From NCBI GenBank assembly GCA_020634455.1, contig JACKBQ010000002.1:1798001-1862000 (forward strand): DNA of 64,000 nt, read 5' to 3'. Source of the DNA: Ardenticatenaceae bacterium (GTDB lineage Bacteria > Chloroflexota > Anaerolineae > Promineifilales > Promineifilaceae). The notes under the pieces were generated by a model. It was not told the DNA's origin. It saw nothing but the letters and a program-made list of their open reading frames with translations, and ran no database searches. Below, in pieces: positions 33,918 to 42,734 of the stretch (positions are counted from its first letter, which is position 1; each line of letters begins with the position of its first letter). A program made the position numbers and the translations under genes.

Positions 33918-34862
33918 TTACAAACGCCGTACCCAATCCGCTAAAATATCCGCCAGCGACTGGTCCAAATCAATTTGGGGTCGCCAGCCTGTTTGGGCCT
34001 CCAGCTTGGCATAGCTGCCGTACAAACACGGCGTATCCGATGGCCGCATGCGCTCTGGGTCTTGCTGCACGTCTATTTCCACATTCACCAACTGGATCAA
34101 CTTTTGCAAGATCGCCTCAATTTTCACCGGCTTGCCAGAACATATGAGATACGCTTCGCCCGATTCTCCCTGCTCTGCCAGCAGCTCATAAGCCCGAACC
34201 ACATCCCGCACGTCAGTAAAATCGCGCATTGCATCCAGATTGCCTACTTTCATCTGGTTCAATCGCTGCCCCACACGCATTCCCGCCAGCTGGCTGGCAA
34301 AATCGGGTACCACAAAGCCCAATGATTGTCGCGGCCCGATGTGGTTAAACGGCCGTGCCTCCACCACTGGCAGCCCATATCGCTGCCAATACAACGGCAC
34401 CAGCAGACCCGCCGCCCATTTGCTAATGCCATACGGATGGTTCGGCGCTGGCTTTGTTTCCTCGGTGATGGGCAGCATCTCTGGCTTGATTTCGCCGTAA
34501 ATTTCGGCACTGGTCACAATGAGGGTACGCGGACGGCCGTATTTCACCACCGCCTGGAGCAAATTTGCCGTCCCCACACTGTTCACCGCCAGCGTCAGCC
34601 CCGGCTTTTGCCAGGAAACCGCCGGGTACGCCTGCCCCGCCAAATGATAAACACGGTCAGGTTTGGTCTGGGCAACGGCCGTTTCCAACGACGCCTGATC
34701 CAGTAAATTACCCGGAATCAAATTGACTCTATCGTGCTGCAATAACGGCTGATGGCTTGTTTCTGGATGCACCAGCGAGAAAATTTCATGCCCCGCCGAT
34801 ACTAAATTTTCAACCAGATGAGAACCCGCAAATCCAGTCGCCCCGGTAATAAAAATACGCAT
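33918..34862 (-). CDS. rmd: NAD(P)-dependent sugar epimerase/reductase, GDP-4-keto-6-deoxymannose reductase-like
   Basis: A 314-residue extended short-chain dehydrogenase: RIFITGATGFAGSHLVENL (NAD(P) loop), VYHLAGQAYP, IVTSAEIYGE (Ser), and YGISKWAAG (Tyr-Lys). The C-terminal block MRPSDTPCLYGSYAKLEAQT, then GWRPQI, is characteristic of Rmd, which makes GDP-D-rhamnose from GDP-4-keto-6-deoxymannose; Gmd and other nucleotide-sugar families are less like it. The start ATG 34862 removes a 20-residue extension without homology. No gmd gene is in the window. Confidence 0.82.
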   Translation of the reverse strand: MRIFITGATGFAGSHLVENLVSAGHEIFSLVHPETSHQPLLQHDRVNLIPGNLLDQASLETAVAQTKPDRVYHLAGQAYPAVSWQKPGLTLAVNSVGTANLLQAVVKYGRPRTLIVTSAEIYGEIKPEMLPITEETKPAPNHPYGISKWAAGLLVPLYWQRYGLPVVEARPFNHIGPRQSLGFVVPDFASQLAGMRVGQRLNQMKVGNLDAMRDFTDVRDVVRAYELLAEQGESGEAYLICSGKPVKIEAILQKLIQLVNVEIDVQQDPERMRPSDTPCLYGSYAKLEAQTGWRPQIDLDQSLADILADWVRRL

Positions 34863-34965
34863 AAGCACCCTCAAGCTATTGGGAAAATGATTCCAGTTGG
34901 TAACCAACAACCAACTCGCCACATTATACCTGCCTCCTCCCTAACAGCTAAACCAAATTTACATA

Positions 34966-35000
34966 CCTGCGCACTTGCAAACTCGCACACTCGCCCACTC
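34966..35000. repeat. Intergenic repeat, ACTCGCACACTCGCC units
   Basis: TGCGCACTTGCAAACTCGCA then CACTCGCCCACTC, a single arm of the GCGAGT family also seen at 3863-3919 and 49572-49648. It lies in the divergent gap between the rmd-like gene and the nucleotidyltransferase-like gene. Confidence 0.65.
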
Positions 35001-35044
35001 AAGACATATTGCCCTCACCCCCTCCCACAAAGTATAATGACCCC

Positions 35045-36226
35045 ATGAATCCGGCCCTCGACCACATTGCCCAAACGCTGGCAGCCGATTTGGATGACCA
35101 GTTAGAAGCAGTTTTTCTTTTCGGCAGCCAAACCGCGCAGCAAATGACAACGGCCGTTTCCAACACCAACCTCCTGCTCATCACCAATCCAAACGCCAAC
35201 ATGCAGGTCATCCGCCAACGCTTTTTCCCCTTGTGGCAAAAACACCACAACTTGCTTAAGCGCGCGCCGATTGTCGCCACCCGGCACAGCCTTCAGCGCC
35301 ACCTGCAACTCAACCCGCATTTTGCGCTGAACCTGCTCCAGCACGGCCAACAGCTGGCCGGGGACACCCTCTCTACCGATCTGTTCCGCATCCCCGCCAA
35401 CCCGCACGAAATTTACGCCCACCTGGCCCACGAACTCATGCAAGCTTCGGCCGCACTGGATGAAAACAGTCCGCCGGAAACCAGTCAGCAGCTCAATCGG
35501 CTCTTCCGGCAAATCACCAACAAATCGGCCAATGGGCAAACGGCCGTTACCCAATTCAACACCGTGCAGCAGGCGCTAACGGCCGTACTCAACCAGCTCC
35601 CCGCCGCTAAAGTTTGGCAAAAAGCAGCCCAGGCTGGCCCCACCTCCCCCACCATCCCCGGCCTGCAAGCCATCTACACCGAAAACAAGCGCAACATTTT
35701 CGTCTTCAACCAGCTCACGCCCCAGCAAATCAGCCAAATCAAATGGCAAACACTCGCCCAAAACTTACCCGACACCAACGCCACGCTCCACATCACCACC
35801 GTCGCCCAATTTTGCCTGATGGCCCTCTACGACACGGCCCTCGACCTGCGCTTTAACAAATACAGTCACAAATGGGGCATCCATTTTTTGGCTCAACTCA
35901 CCCCATCCAGCCGCCAAATTTTGCGCCAGGCCGCTCGCGTTCCCTCCCACATTTTGCTCGATGCCCTGCCCCACAGCTACCTCACCGCCGCCAACACCAA
36001 CGACGAAACGCTGCACAAACTGATCCACGACTACCAAAACCGGATGCTCAACATCCAGCTAGAAAACGAGCTACTCTTCCGTCTTGGCCTCATCCCCGCC
36101 AAATTTGTGCCGCCAAAACCACTGCCAGAGCGCGATGTGTCTGCGTCCGTCCGTATGGACGCCATCTTCCAACACCTGGAATGGTGGGCCGATTTTTACC
36201 AGACCGCCCTGCAAGCCCAAACGTGA
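35045..36226 (+). CDS. Nucleotidyltransferase-fold protein with degenerate active site
   Basis: A 393-residue protein. Residues 19-50 (LEAVFLFGSQTAQQMTTAVS, NTNLLLIT) show the GS motif of the Pol-beta-type nucleotidyltransferase fold, but the metal-binding Asp pair expected after it reads Asn-Thr-Asn (residues 40-42). Catalysis is therefore doubtful. The remaining helical region resembles substrate-binding halves of MNT-type proteins but was not assigned. Gln/Asn/Thr/Pro-rich composition is unusual against its neighbours. ATG 35045 fits better than an upstream in-frame start. Its stop overlaps GTG 36223 of the next gene. Confidence 0.65.
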   Translation: MNPALDHIAQTLAADLDDQLEAVFLFGSQTAQQMTTAVSNTNLLLITNPNANMQVIRQRFFPLWQKHHNLLKRAPIVATRHSLQRHLQLNPHFALNLLQHGQQLAGDTLSTDLFRIPANPHEIYAHLAHELMQASAALDENSPPETSQQLNRLFRQITNKSANGQTAVTQFNTVQQALTAVLNQLPAAKVWQKAAQAGPTSPTIPGLQAIYTENKRNIFVFNQLTPQQISQIKWQTLAQNLPDTNATLHITTVAQFCLMALYDTALDLRFNKYSHKWGIHFLAQLTPSSRQILRQAARVPSHILLDALPHSYLTAANTNDETLHKLIHDYQNRMLNIQLENELLFRLGLIPAKFVPPKPLPERDVSASVRMDAIFQHLEWWADFYQTALQAQT

Positions 36227-37329
36227 CGCTGACCTTCACCCAAAAGCTTCACTTTCGCAGCGGGATTCGTCTGCTGCTGTTCATCACCCTTATCTGGCTT
36301 ATCCAGCCCGCGCCGCTGCTCATCGTGCCCGGCCCACCCCAAACCGTACACACAACCCACCCCATCGTTGGCGTCCACACCCGCCTGACCGACGAGGTGG
36401 AAGAGTGGAAAATCCAGCGCAGCCTGGAAATGGTGCGCCAGATGGGTTCCCCCTGGATTGTGGAGCTGTTCCCCTGGGCCTACTACCACGCCGAGGACGG
36501 CGGCATCGCCTGGGACCACCCGGACTTGGTGATCAACCACGCCCACGCCCAGGGCCTAAAAGTGATTGCCCGCATCGGCCTCACACCAAGCTGGGCACGC
36601 CCCAAAGACACCCCGCTCAACTACCTGGACGACACCGCCTACGACGATTTTGCCGAGTTCGCCGCCCGCTTTGCCGAGCGATACGAGGGCAAGCTGGCGG
36701 CCATCATCGTGGGCAACGAGCCAAATTTGAGCTATGAGTGGGGCTACCGGGCAGGAACGGCCGTTGACTACACCAACCTCCTCAAAACCGTCTACCCCGC
36801 CGTCAAAGCCGCCAATCCAGACGTGCTGGTGCTAGGCGGCGCGCTGGCTCCCACGCTGGAACCGGCCGGTTCGCCCTGGGGTCTGAACGATTTGGAATAC
36901 CTGGATCAGATGTACACCGCTGGCGCGGCCGACTACTTCGACGGGCTGGCGGTACACAGCTACGGCCTCACCTTCCCCGCCCTGGCCGATCCCGGCCCGG
37001 AAATCCTCAACTTCCGCCGCGTGGAACTGGTGCGCCAGGTCATGCTGCGCCACGGCGACGGCGACACCCAAATCTACATCACCGAATTTGGCTGGAACGA
37101 CCATCCCCGCTGGACGATGGCGGTCCGCCCCGGCCAGCGCATCCAAAACACCCTCGATGCCCTCACCTACGCCGAACAGAACTGGCCCTACGTGGAGATG
37201 ATCGCCATCTGGACCTTCCGCTTCCCCGCACCCACCAAAAGCTTCATGGATTATTACACCCTTGTCACCCCCGAATTTGTCGCCAAGCCCATCTACACCG
37301 AATTGCAAAGGTTCACCGGCAATGAATAA
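36223..37329 (+). CDS. Membrane-anchored glycoside hydrolase-like (clan GH-A TIM barrel) protein
   Basis: A 368-residue protein with an N-terminal signal anchor (IRLLLFITLIWLIQPAPLLI, about 15-34). The barrel carries both clan-A carboxylates: acid/base Glu166 in IIVGNEPNLSYEW and nucleophile Glu288 in QIYITEFGWND. GH39/GH5-like families share this pattern; substrate is unknown. The start is GTG 36223, overlapping the stop of the preceding gene (GTGA), so the two are coupled; longer in-frame extension lies inside that gene and is rejected. Probably acts on extracellular polysaccharide. Confidence 0.8.
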   Translation: MTLTFTQKLHFRSGIRLLLFITLIWLIQPAPLLIVPGPPQTVHTTHPIVGVHTRLTDEVEEWKIQRSLEMVRQMGSPWIVELFPWAYYHAEDGGIAWDHPDLVINHAHAQGLKVIARIGLTPSWARPKDTPLNYLDDTAYDDFAEFAARFAERYEGKLAAIIVGNEPNLSYEWGYRAGTAVDYTNLLKTVYPAVKAANPDVLVLGGALAPTLEPAGSPWGLNDLEYLDQMYTAGAADYFDGLAVHSYGLTFPALADPGPEILNFRRVELVRQVMLRHGDGDTQIYITEFGWNDHPRWTMAVRPGQRIQNTLDALTYAEQNWPYVEMIAIWTFRFPAPTKSFMDYYTLVTPEFVAKPIYTELQRFTGNE

Positions 37330-37334
37330 TTTCC

Positions 37335-37490
37335 CCGTAGGGGCGGGACAGGCGGAAAATCAACCCCGCCATGAAGAAAAACGTTCGCTCCCGACTGTCT
37401 CGCCCACATTTGCAACATTTGGGCGAGACGGTGCGGAGAGAAGACAGCTTGCTTTCATTAACTTTTCCCCGCACCGTCCCGCCCCTACGG
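37335..37490. repeat. CCGTAGGGGCGG-ended inverted-repeat element (MITE-like)
   Basis: Perfect 15-bp terminal inverted repeats CCGTAGGGGCGGGAC (37335-37349) and GTCCCGCCCCTACGG (37476-37490) enclose about 126 bases with an inner GTCTCGCCCA / TGGGCGAGAC stem. A related, shorter element with the same CCGTAGGGGCG edge is at 52671-52742. Confidence 0.75.
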
Positions 37491-37534
37491 TTCGGATCGG
37501 ATTCAGATCGCTTTATGGCTATGCTGGAAAAAAG

Positions 37535-38290
37535 TTGTGGTTCGTTGCCATTTTTTGCCTTATTTTGTGGCAAATTGGCTGCGCCACCGCAGACGACAGC
37601 TGGGAACGCGTCCAAACAGCAGGCGTCCTGCGCGTGGGGCTGGACCCCACCTATCCACCCTTCGAGGTGGACAATGGCGGCGATTTGGTCGGCCTGGACG
37701 TTGATTTGGCCACCGCCATCGCCAATGATTTGGGGCTGGACGTGCAGTTTACCTACTTCGGCTACGACGGGCTGTACGACGCTCTGGCCACCGGGCAGGT
37801 GGACGTGCTCATCTCCGCCCTGGTCATCATCCCAGAGCGGACGCGGGATTTTAACTACAGCGAGCCGTACTTTAACGCAGGCGAAATCTTGATTGTCCCG
37901 GTGGATAGCGAGACAATTGAGACGATGGCCGATTTGGGCGGCCAGACAGTGGCGGTGGAATTGGGCAGTTTAGGGCACGTGGAGGCCACCGAGTGGGCCA
38001 AGCGGGTGGCAAATTTGGAAATTATGACATTTTCGACAGCCGATGAGGCGATTACGGCCGTTCAACAAAACGATGCCCACGCCGCTCTTACTGATGCGAT
38101 AAACGGCCGTCTCTACCTACACAACCACAACGGCCTCAAACGCTTGCCCGAAAGCGTCGCCGTAGAACCTTTTGCCCTGGTGGTACGCAGTGAAGACGAG
38201 CAATTACTCGATGTGCTCAACCAAAGTTTGGCCACCCTAGAGCAATCTAGCCAACTGGATCAAATCGAAACAGAATGGCTCGGCCCTTGA
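37535..38290 (+). CDS. ABC transporter solute-binding protein, amino-acid (family 3) type
   Basis: A 251-residue family 3 solute-binding protein: GVLRVGLDPTYPPFEVDNGG, LVGLDVDLATAIANDLGLDV, ALATGQVDVLISALVIIPER, RDFNYSEPYF and LGGQTVAVELGS. TTG 37535 gives a short signal (WFVAIFCLILWQIGCATA) whose Cys16 could be lipidated, although the lipobox is weak at -3. The longer upstream frame crosses the inverted-repeat element and is not credible. No permease or ATPase gene is adjacent. A decayed copy of its 3' end lies at 39922-39974. Confidence 0.85.
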   Translation: MWFVAIFCLILWQIGCATADDSWERVQTAGVLRVGLDPTYPPFEVDNGGDLVGLDVDLATAIANDLGLDVQFTYFGYDGLYDALATGQVDVLISALVIIPERTRDFNYSEPYFNAGEILIVPVDSETIETMADLGGQTVAVELGSLGHVEATEWAKRVANLEIMTFSTADEAITAVQQNDAHAALTDAINGRLYLHNHNGLKRLPESVAVEPFALVVRSEDEQLLDVLNQSLATLEQSSQLDQIETEWLGP

Positions 38291-38378
38291 GAACAACACA
38301 CGAGTGCTTGAGTTTTGCCCTTTGAAACTGACAAAATTGGTGTGTCCAATCAATTTATCAAGAGAAGGCCAAACAACC

Positions 38379-39896
38379 ATGTCCAGAAAATTAATGTTTG
38401 TAACAGCGTATGGCAATGCTTTTATTATGATCGCACTGACAACATATTTTTTCATTATTCCCTTTGGAATATTGGCCAGCGCTATAAACGATCCTGGTTT
38501 AAAAAATGGTGAAACGCCTCGTTTCTTATACCGTTGGCATCATCAACTTTCTGACAAATTTGAGCCGTGGGCACGTGAAAGAATTGACTCTGAACGAGCA
38601 ACAGAACTCAACACCAACAATATTTCCGGGACAGAATGGCCGATTTTTAGCGCCGTATTTTATTTATGGACCACGGAAGCTTTACAAGATGCTTGGGCGG
38701 AAGACCCATCCTTAAATACAACGATGCCTAAAGAATACGCCAGAGGGGCCATTGAGTCTGCGGCGGCAATCATTAGCGATCCCAATCATGCCAATTGGGT
38801 AAAAGTCCATTGGGGAGATGACTATCTTTCTCAAGAAAATCTCTTTTATAGAATGCTACTCATTAGTGGGCTAACAAGTTATCAAAAATTGTTGGGAGAT
38901 GAAAAGTACGAACTGCTACTTATTGATCAGGTTGAATCATTGTCGCAAGAGTTAGATGCTTCCCCCTTTGGCTTGCTCGATGATTATCCTGGGCAATGCT
39001 ACCCTATCGACATACTGCCAGCAATTGCAGCGATTCAACGTGCCGATGGCGTCTTGGGTACAGATCATTCTGTATTCATTGCGCGCGCTATTCATGGGTT
39101 TGAAGGTACAAGACTTGATGCGCAAACGCAGTTACCGGCCTATATTGCAAATTCCAAAACAGGTGAGGGCATTGGTCCGGCTCGCGGCGTTGGGATTTCT
39201 TACATGCTCATCTGGACGCCAGAATTATGGCCGGAAACAGCACAAACCTGGTTTGAGCGGTACGAAACTCATTTTTGGCAGGAAGGATTAATCGTTACTG
39301 GCGTACGAGAGTTTTCCAAGCAAAGCACTTACAGCGAATGGCTCGTTGATGTTGATGCGGGTCCAGTAATTAATGGCTATGGCACAGCGGCGTCAGCTTT
39401 TGGGGTTGGTGCGGCACGGGCAAACGGCCGTTTCGACCAAGCATATCCACTCAGCGCAGAAATGCTTGTCGCAGCATGGCCATTGCCCAACGGCACGCTA
39501 CTTGGCGCACGTACCCTCTCAAATTTGTCAGATGCACCATACACGGGTGAAGCGATTTTGCTTTTTAACTTAACCAGACAACCCATTTTTGATAACATGA
39601 TTAGCGGTAAAAACGCGCTTCCTCCGGTTGTCTATCTGGCGCTGTCACTCTACTTGGCAGTTGGTTTAGCTGGCCTCAGCTACGCATTTCGGAGTGTCAA
39701 ACGCTGGCAGAGACAACTATCTGAACTCACGAAGCCACAACCGTACTTTCCGTTTATTGGTTGGATACTTCTCATCCTGGCAGGGGCAATTGCGTTGATT
39801 TATTCTCATATGATGACAGGTCTTGTTCTCTTACTTGCTGCGCTATTTGTAACAAGCGGACTCCAAAATAAAACCTTTCACTCAGTTCATGCGTAG
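38379..39896 (+). CDS. Hypothetical membrane protein with large extracytoplasmic helical domain
   Basis: A 505-residue protein: one N-terminal helix (FVTAYGNAFIMIALTTYFFI), a roughly 380-residue outside domain, and two to three C-terminal helices (VVYLALSLYLAVGLAGLSYA; PFIGWILLILAGAIALIY; TGLVLLLAALFVTSG). The domain has paired helices with conserved-looking segments DDYPGQCYPIDILPAIAAIQ and GPARGVGISYMLIWTPELW, suggesting an (alpha/alpha)-barrel as in linalool-dehydratase-like or glycoside-processing proteins. No function assigned. Start ATG 38379 has AGAAGG upstream. It is less G+C-rich than flanking genes. Confidence 0.75.
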   Translation: MSRKLMFVTAYGNAFIMIALTTYFFIIPFGILASAINDPGLKNGETPRFLYRWHHQLSDKFEPWARERIDSERATELNTNNISGTEWPIFSAVFYLWTTEALQDAWAEDPSLNTTMPKEYARGAIESAAAIISDPNHANWVKVHWGDDYLSQENLFYRMLLISGLTSYQKLLGDEKYELLLIDQVESLSQELDASPFGLLDDYPGQCYPIDILPAIAAIQRADGVLGTDHSVFIARAIHGFEGTRLDAQTQLPAYIANSKTGEGIGPARGVGISYMLIWTPELWPETAQTWFERYETHFWQEGLIVTGVREFSKQSTYSEWLVDVDAGPVINGYGTAASAFGVGAARANGRFDQAYPLSAEMLVAAWPLPNGTLLGARTLSNLSDAPYTGEAILLFNLTRQPIFDNMISGKNALPPVVYLALSLYLAVGLAGLSYAFRSVKRWQRQLSELTKPQPYFPFIGWILLILAGAIALIYSHMMTGLVLLLAALFVTSGLQNKTFHSVHA

Positions 39897-39921
39897 TGCA
39901 AAATGGTATCCGCTCACTAGA

Positions 39922-39974
39922 CTCAAACAAAGTCTGACCAGCTTGACCAAATCGTCTCAGAATGGCTAGAATGA
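39922..39974 (+). pseudogene. Remnant of the 3' end of a solute-binding protein gene
   Basis: Translation gives LKQSL in one frame and DQLDQIVSEWLE-stop in another, matching the end of the intact protein upstream (LNQSLATLEQ...SQLDQIETEWLGP-stop) with a frameshift and a short deletion. It suggests a tandem duplicate that decayed, or an insertion of the 38.4-39.9 kb gene next to a duplicated end. The rest of 39897-40103 shows nothing. Confidence 0.5.
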
Positions 39975-40103
39975 CTTACGAAGTTAACTGCTCATTCATT
40001 TCTATAGATTCAAGGACCAAAGGGTGCCTAAACTTTCTCAAGTTCAAATCTTCGGGTATCAAATGGGGAGGTCGTTTTCCTCGCTTCTAAGCTGTGCAAA
40101 ATA

Positions 40104-42032
40104 ATGAAGGAACGAATGCAAAAATTCCAAGTAAACTTTCAAAAATTTAAAGTAAGTACGGCCGTATCCCTCCTCTTCCTCCTGCTGCTGGGTGCGCTGT
40201 TACTGCCTGGTTCGGCGGCGGCGCAAACGAAGTCGTTTTACTGGGAGCGCTTTGACGTGGACATCACTCTGCTGGAAAATGGCGACATGCAGATTGTGGA
40301 GACGCAGGTGCTCAACTTCTCTGGCGAGCCGTTTACCTTTGGCTACGGCACCATCCTCACCGGCAGCGCAGGCAACAACGACAACATCACCGACATTTCG
40401 CTGCGCGAAGGCGACCTGATTTATCGCGAGTCCAGCAGCAACGACTTCGGCACCTTCGAGGTCAGCCGCTCCAGCAGCGAAGTGCGTATTGATTGGTACT
40501 TTCAGCCAGCATTAGGACAGCACACCTACACCTTCAGCTACACGGTCGAGGGCGGCGTCATCGTTGGCACGCTGGATGAGGGCAGCGGCGACCAGATTTT
40601 CTGGAAGGCGATCCCGTCGGACCATCCGGGGCGCATCCAGAACAGCACCGTCACCATTCGCCTGCCGGAAGGTGTGGAGCCGCAGCGCTACATCGACGAT
40701 GGCACTTACTTGATTGAAGGATTGGCGGCTGGCAGTTCCAATTTGGTAGAGACGAGTGCGAGTGAAAACGGCCGTATCATCACCTACACCCTGCTCGAAC
40801 CCCTCGTACCTGGACAAGCGTTTGAAGTGCGCGTGCAGTTCCCCCACGGCATCCTGGACATCCCCACCCCAAGCTGGCAGGCGCGCCAGCAAAATGCCGA
40901 CGTCTACGGCCTGATCGGGCTGGTGCTGTCTGGCCTGCTTTTCGTCGGCGGGCCGCTGAGCGTACTGGCGCTTTGGTACGCACGAGGACGCGACCCTGAA
41001 ACCGGCTTCGTTGTGCCAGACTACTTGCCAGAGCCGCCGTCTGGCCTGCGCCCGGCGGTGGTGGGCACGCTGGTGGATGAGAAGGCAGACATGCGCGACA
41101 TCATCTCCACCCTGGTGGATTTGGCCCAGCGCGGCTACATCAGCATCAGCGAGAACAAGGCGAGGAACCACGTGTTTACGCTGGTGAATGAGGACAAGAC
41201 AGGATTACAGCCGTACGAAACCCAGTTCATTCGCGACGTGTTCGGCAGCACAACCGAACGCAGTTTGTCCGACCTGCGCTACAAATTTGCCAGCAAGCTG
41301 CCCAAGCTGCGCACCATGCTTTACGATGAACTCCTGCACGAAGGCTTTGTCGATCGCTCCCCCGATAAAGTGCGCACGCGCTACGTGGTCGCCGCTGCGG
41401 GCGTTTTTGCGCTGGCAGTCGTTACCTTTATTGGCCTGGTAGCCGTTTTGCCCGAAGAAGCAGCTTACGTTGGCTGCTGCGGCTCAATGGCGCTGGGTCT
41501 TACTGCGCTTATTTTAGGCATCGTCGGGCGGCACATGCCCACCAAAACAGCCAAGGGGGCCGAAGAAAAAGCGAAGTGGGACGCCTTCAAAAACTACCTG
41601 AAAAACATCGAACAGTATGAAAATATGGACCAGGCAGGCGACCTTTTTGAAAAATATTTGCCATATGCCACGGCCTTTGGCCTGGATCGCAGCTGGATTC
41701 GCAAGTTTGCTAGTGCCCCGCACACGCCAATCCCGCGCTGGTATACGCCTTACGGCTACGGGCATTATCATGGTGGCTACGGCCGTCCCCGACCCAGCGG
41801 CAGCAGCAGTGGTGGCGCTGCCCCCTCGCTACCCAGTTTGGATACGGCCGCTTCCGGCATGGCTGGTGGGCTGGAATCCATGTCCAACGGACTGACGCGC
41901 ATGCTCAACAGCACCGCTTCCACCATGCGCAGCACCCCCCCCAGCAGTTCCAGCGGCGGCAGTTCTGGTGGCTTTAGCGGCGGATTTAGCGGCGGCAGTT
42001 CCGGCGGTGGTGGCAGTCGGGGCTTTGGCTAA
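40104..42032 (+). CDS. DUF2207 domain membrane protein
   Basis: A 642-residue protein. After a signal peptide (VSLLFLLLLGALLLPGSAAA) comes the DUF2207 ectodomain (FDVDITLLENGDMQIVETQV; FTFSYTVEGGVIVGTLDEG, then IFWKAIPSD), a helix at about 272-294 (IGLVLSGLLFVGGPLSVLAL), a cytoplasmic domain (DMRDIISTLVDLAQRGYISI), two more helices near 435-475 and a long Ser/Gly-rich tail ending GGGGSRGFG. DUF2207 proteins have no established function. It heads a run of membrane and SPFH genes in the same direction. Confidence 0.88.
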   Translation: MKERMQKFQVNFQKFKVSTAVSLLFLLLLGALLLPGSAAAQTKSFYWERFDVDITLLENGDMQIVETQVLNFSGEPFTFGYGTILTGSAGNNDNITDISLREGDLIYRESSSNDFGTFEVSRSSSEVRIDWYFQPALGQHTYTFSYTVEGGVIVGTLDEGSGDQIFWKAIPSDHPGRIQNSTVTIRLPEGVEPQRYIDDGTYLIEGLAAGSSNLVETSASENGRIITYTLLEPLVPGQAFEVRVQFPHGILDIPTPSWQARQQNADVYGLIGLVLSGLLFVGGPLSVLALWYARGRDPETGFVVPDYLPEPPSGLRPAVVGTLVDEKADMRDIISTLVDLAQRGYISISENKARNHVFTLVNEDKTGLQPYETQFIRDVFGSTTERSLSDLRYKFASKLPKLRTMLYDELLHEGFVDRSPDKVRTRYVVAAAGVFALAVVTFIGLVAVLPEEAAYVGCCGSMALGLTALILGIVGRHMPTKTAKGAEEKAKWDAFKNYLKNIEQYENMDQAGDLFEKYLPYATAFGLDRSWIRKFASAPHTPIPRWYTPYGYGHYHGGYGRPRPSGSSSGGAAPSLPSLDTAASGMAGGLESMSNGLTRMLNSTASTMRSTPPSSSSGGSSGGFSGGFSGGSSGGGGSRGFG

Positions 42033-42043
42033 TTGCAAGACAA

Positions 42044-42104
42044 AGATTGGACCAATTTTCTTACACCGAAAATCAACTTTCACAAAAAGAAATTGGTCCA
42101 ATCT
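42044..42104. repeat. 15-bp-arm inverted repeat after the DUF2207 gene
   Basis: Perfect arms AGATTGGACCAATTT (42044-42058) and AAATTGGTCCAATCT (42090-42104) around an A-T-rich 31-base loop. No T-run follows. It separates the DUF2207 gene from the next gene and may stabilise or partly terminate the message. Confidence 0.75.
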
Positions 42105-42125
42105 ACCACAAGAAACAGGAAAATT

Positions 42126-42644
42126 ATGGGCAGAACACTTGGACTTATTCTCATCGCTGGCGGCATCATCGTCGGCATTATTGTGACCGTGCTAATGGTG
42201 ACTTATCGCGGCGAAGGACGGTTGAGCGCTGGTGGCATGGCGTTGGGCATCACGCTGGGCCTTTTGGTGCTGGTGCTACCACAGCTTGGCTTTGGCGCGT
42301 TTCTTTTTTGGAAAGGTGGGCAGGATACGGCCGTTGCCGCCCGCGCCCAACAGCAGCGCCAGATGCTCGATATGGTCAAAACCCGGGGCCAAATCGCCAT
42401 CAGCGATCTGGTCATCGAGCTAAACAGCAGCCGCGACACGGTGCAGAAAGATTTATACCAGTTGGTCGGCATGGGGCTGTTTTCCGGCTATGTAAACTGG
42501 GATGAAGGTATGTTATACTCTCGTCAGGCAACTGAGCTGCATGACCTGAACAAATGCGAACATTGCGGTGGCGAGTTGGAACTGGCCGGAAAGGGTGTGA
42601 TTCGTTGCCCCTTCTGCGGCACAGAATATTTTTTGGAACGGTGA
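42126..42644 (+). CDS. Membrane protein with winged-helix-like and zinc-ribbon segments
   Basis: A 172-residue protein. Two hydrophobic helices (LGLILIAGGIIVGIIVTVLM and GITLGLLVLVLPQLGFGAFL), then a helix-turn-helix-like domain (MVKTRGQIAISDLVIELNSS, RDTVQKDLYQLVGMGLF) and a C-terminal zinc ribbon (CEHCGGELELAGKGVIRCPF, then CG). The PCI-like/winged segment plus ribbon recalls membrane-tethered sensor or quality-control factors. No named family recognised. Start ATG 42126 follows the inverted repeat; the upstream in-frame extension translates that repeat. Confidence 0.75.
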   Translation: MGRTLGLILIAGGIIVGIIVTVLMVTYRGEGRLSAGGMALGITLGLLVLVLPQLGFGAFLFWKGGQDTAVAARAQQQRQMLDMVKTRGQIAISDLVIELNSSRDTVQKDLYQLVGMGLFSGYVNWDEGMLYSRQATELHDLNKCEHCGGELELAGKGVIRCPFCGTEYFLER

Positions 42645-42734
42645 CAGTCACTTCCTGGCTGAAGCACCCAATTATTGTTTAGCAAGGCTGTCACCCGTAC
42701 AGTCGAAACATCTTGTAAAGAGAGGCTTCCCAAT

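Noticed and set aside
37262..37534. N-terminal extension of the solute-binding protein starting at 37262
   Set aside because: It overlaps the preceding gene and translates the CCGTAGGGGCGG element; no signal peptide would result.
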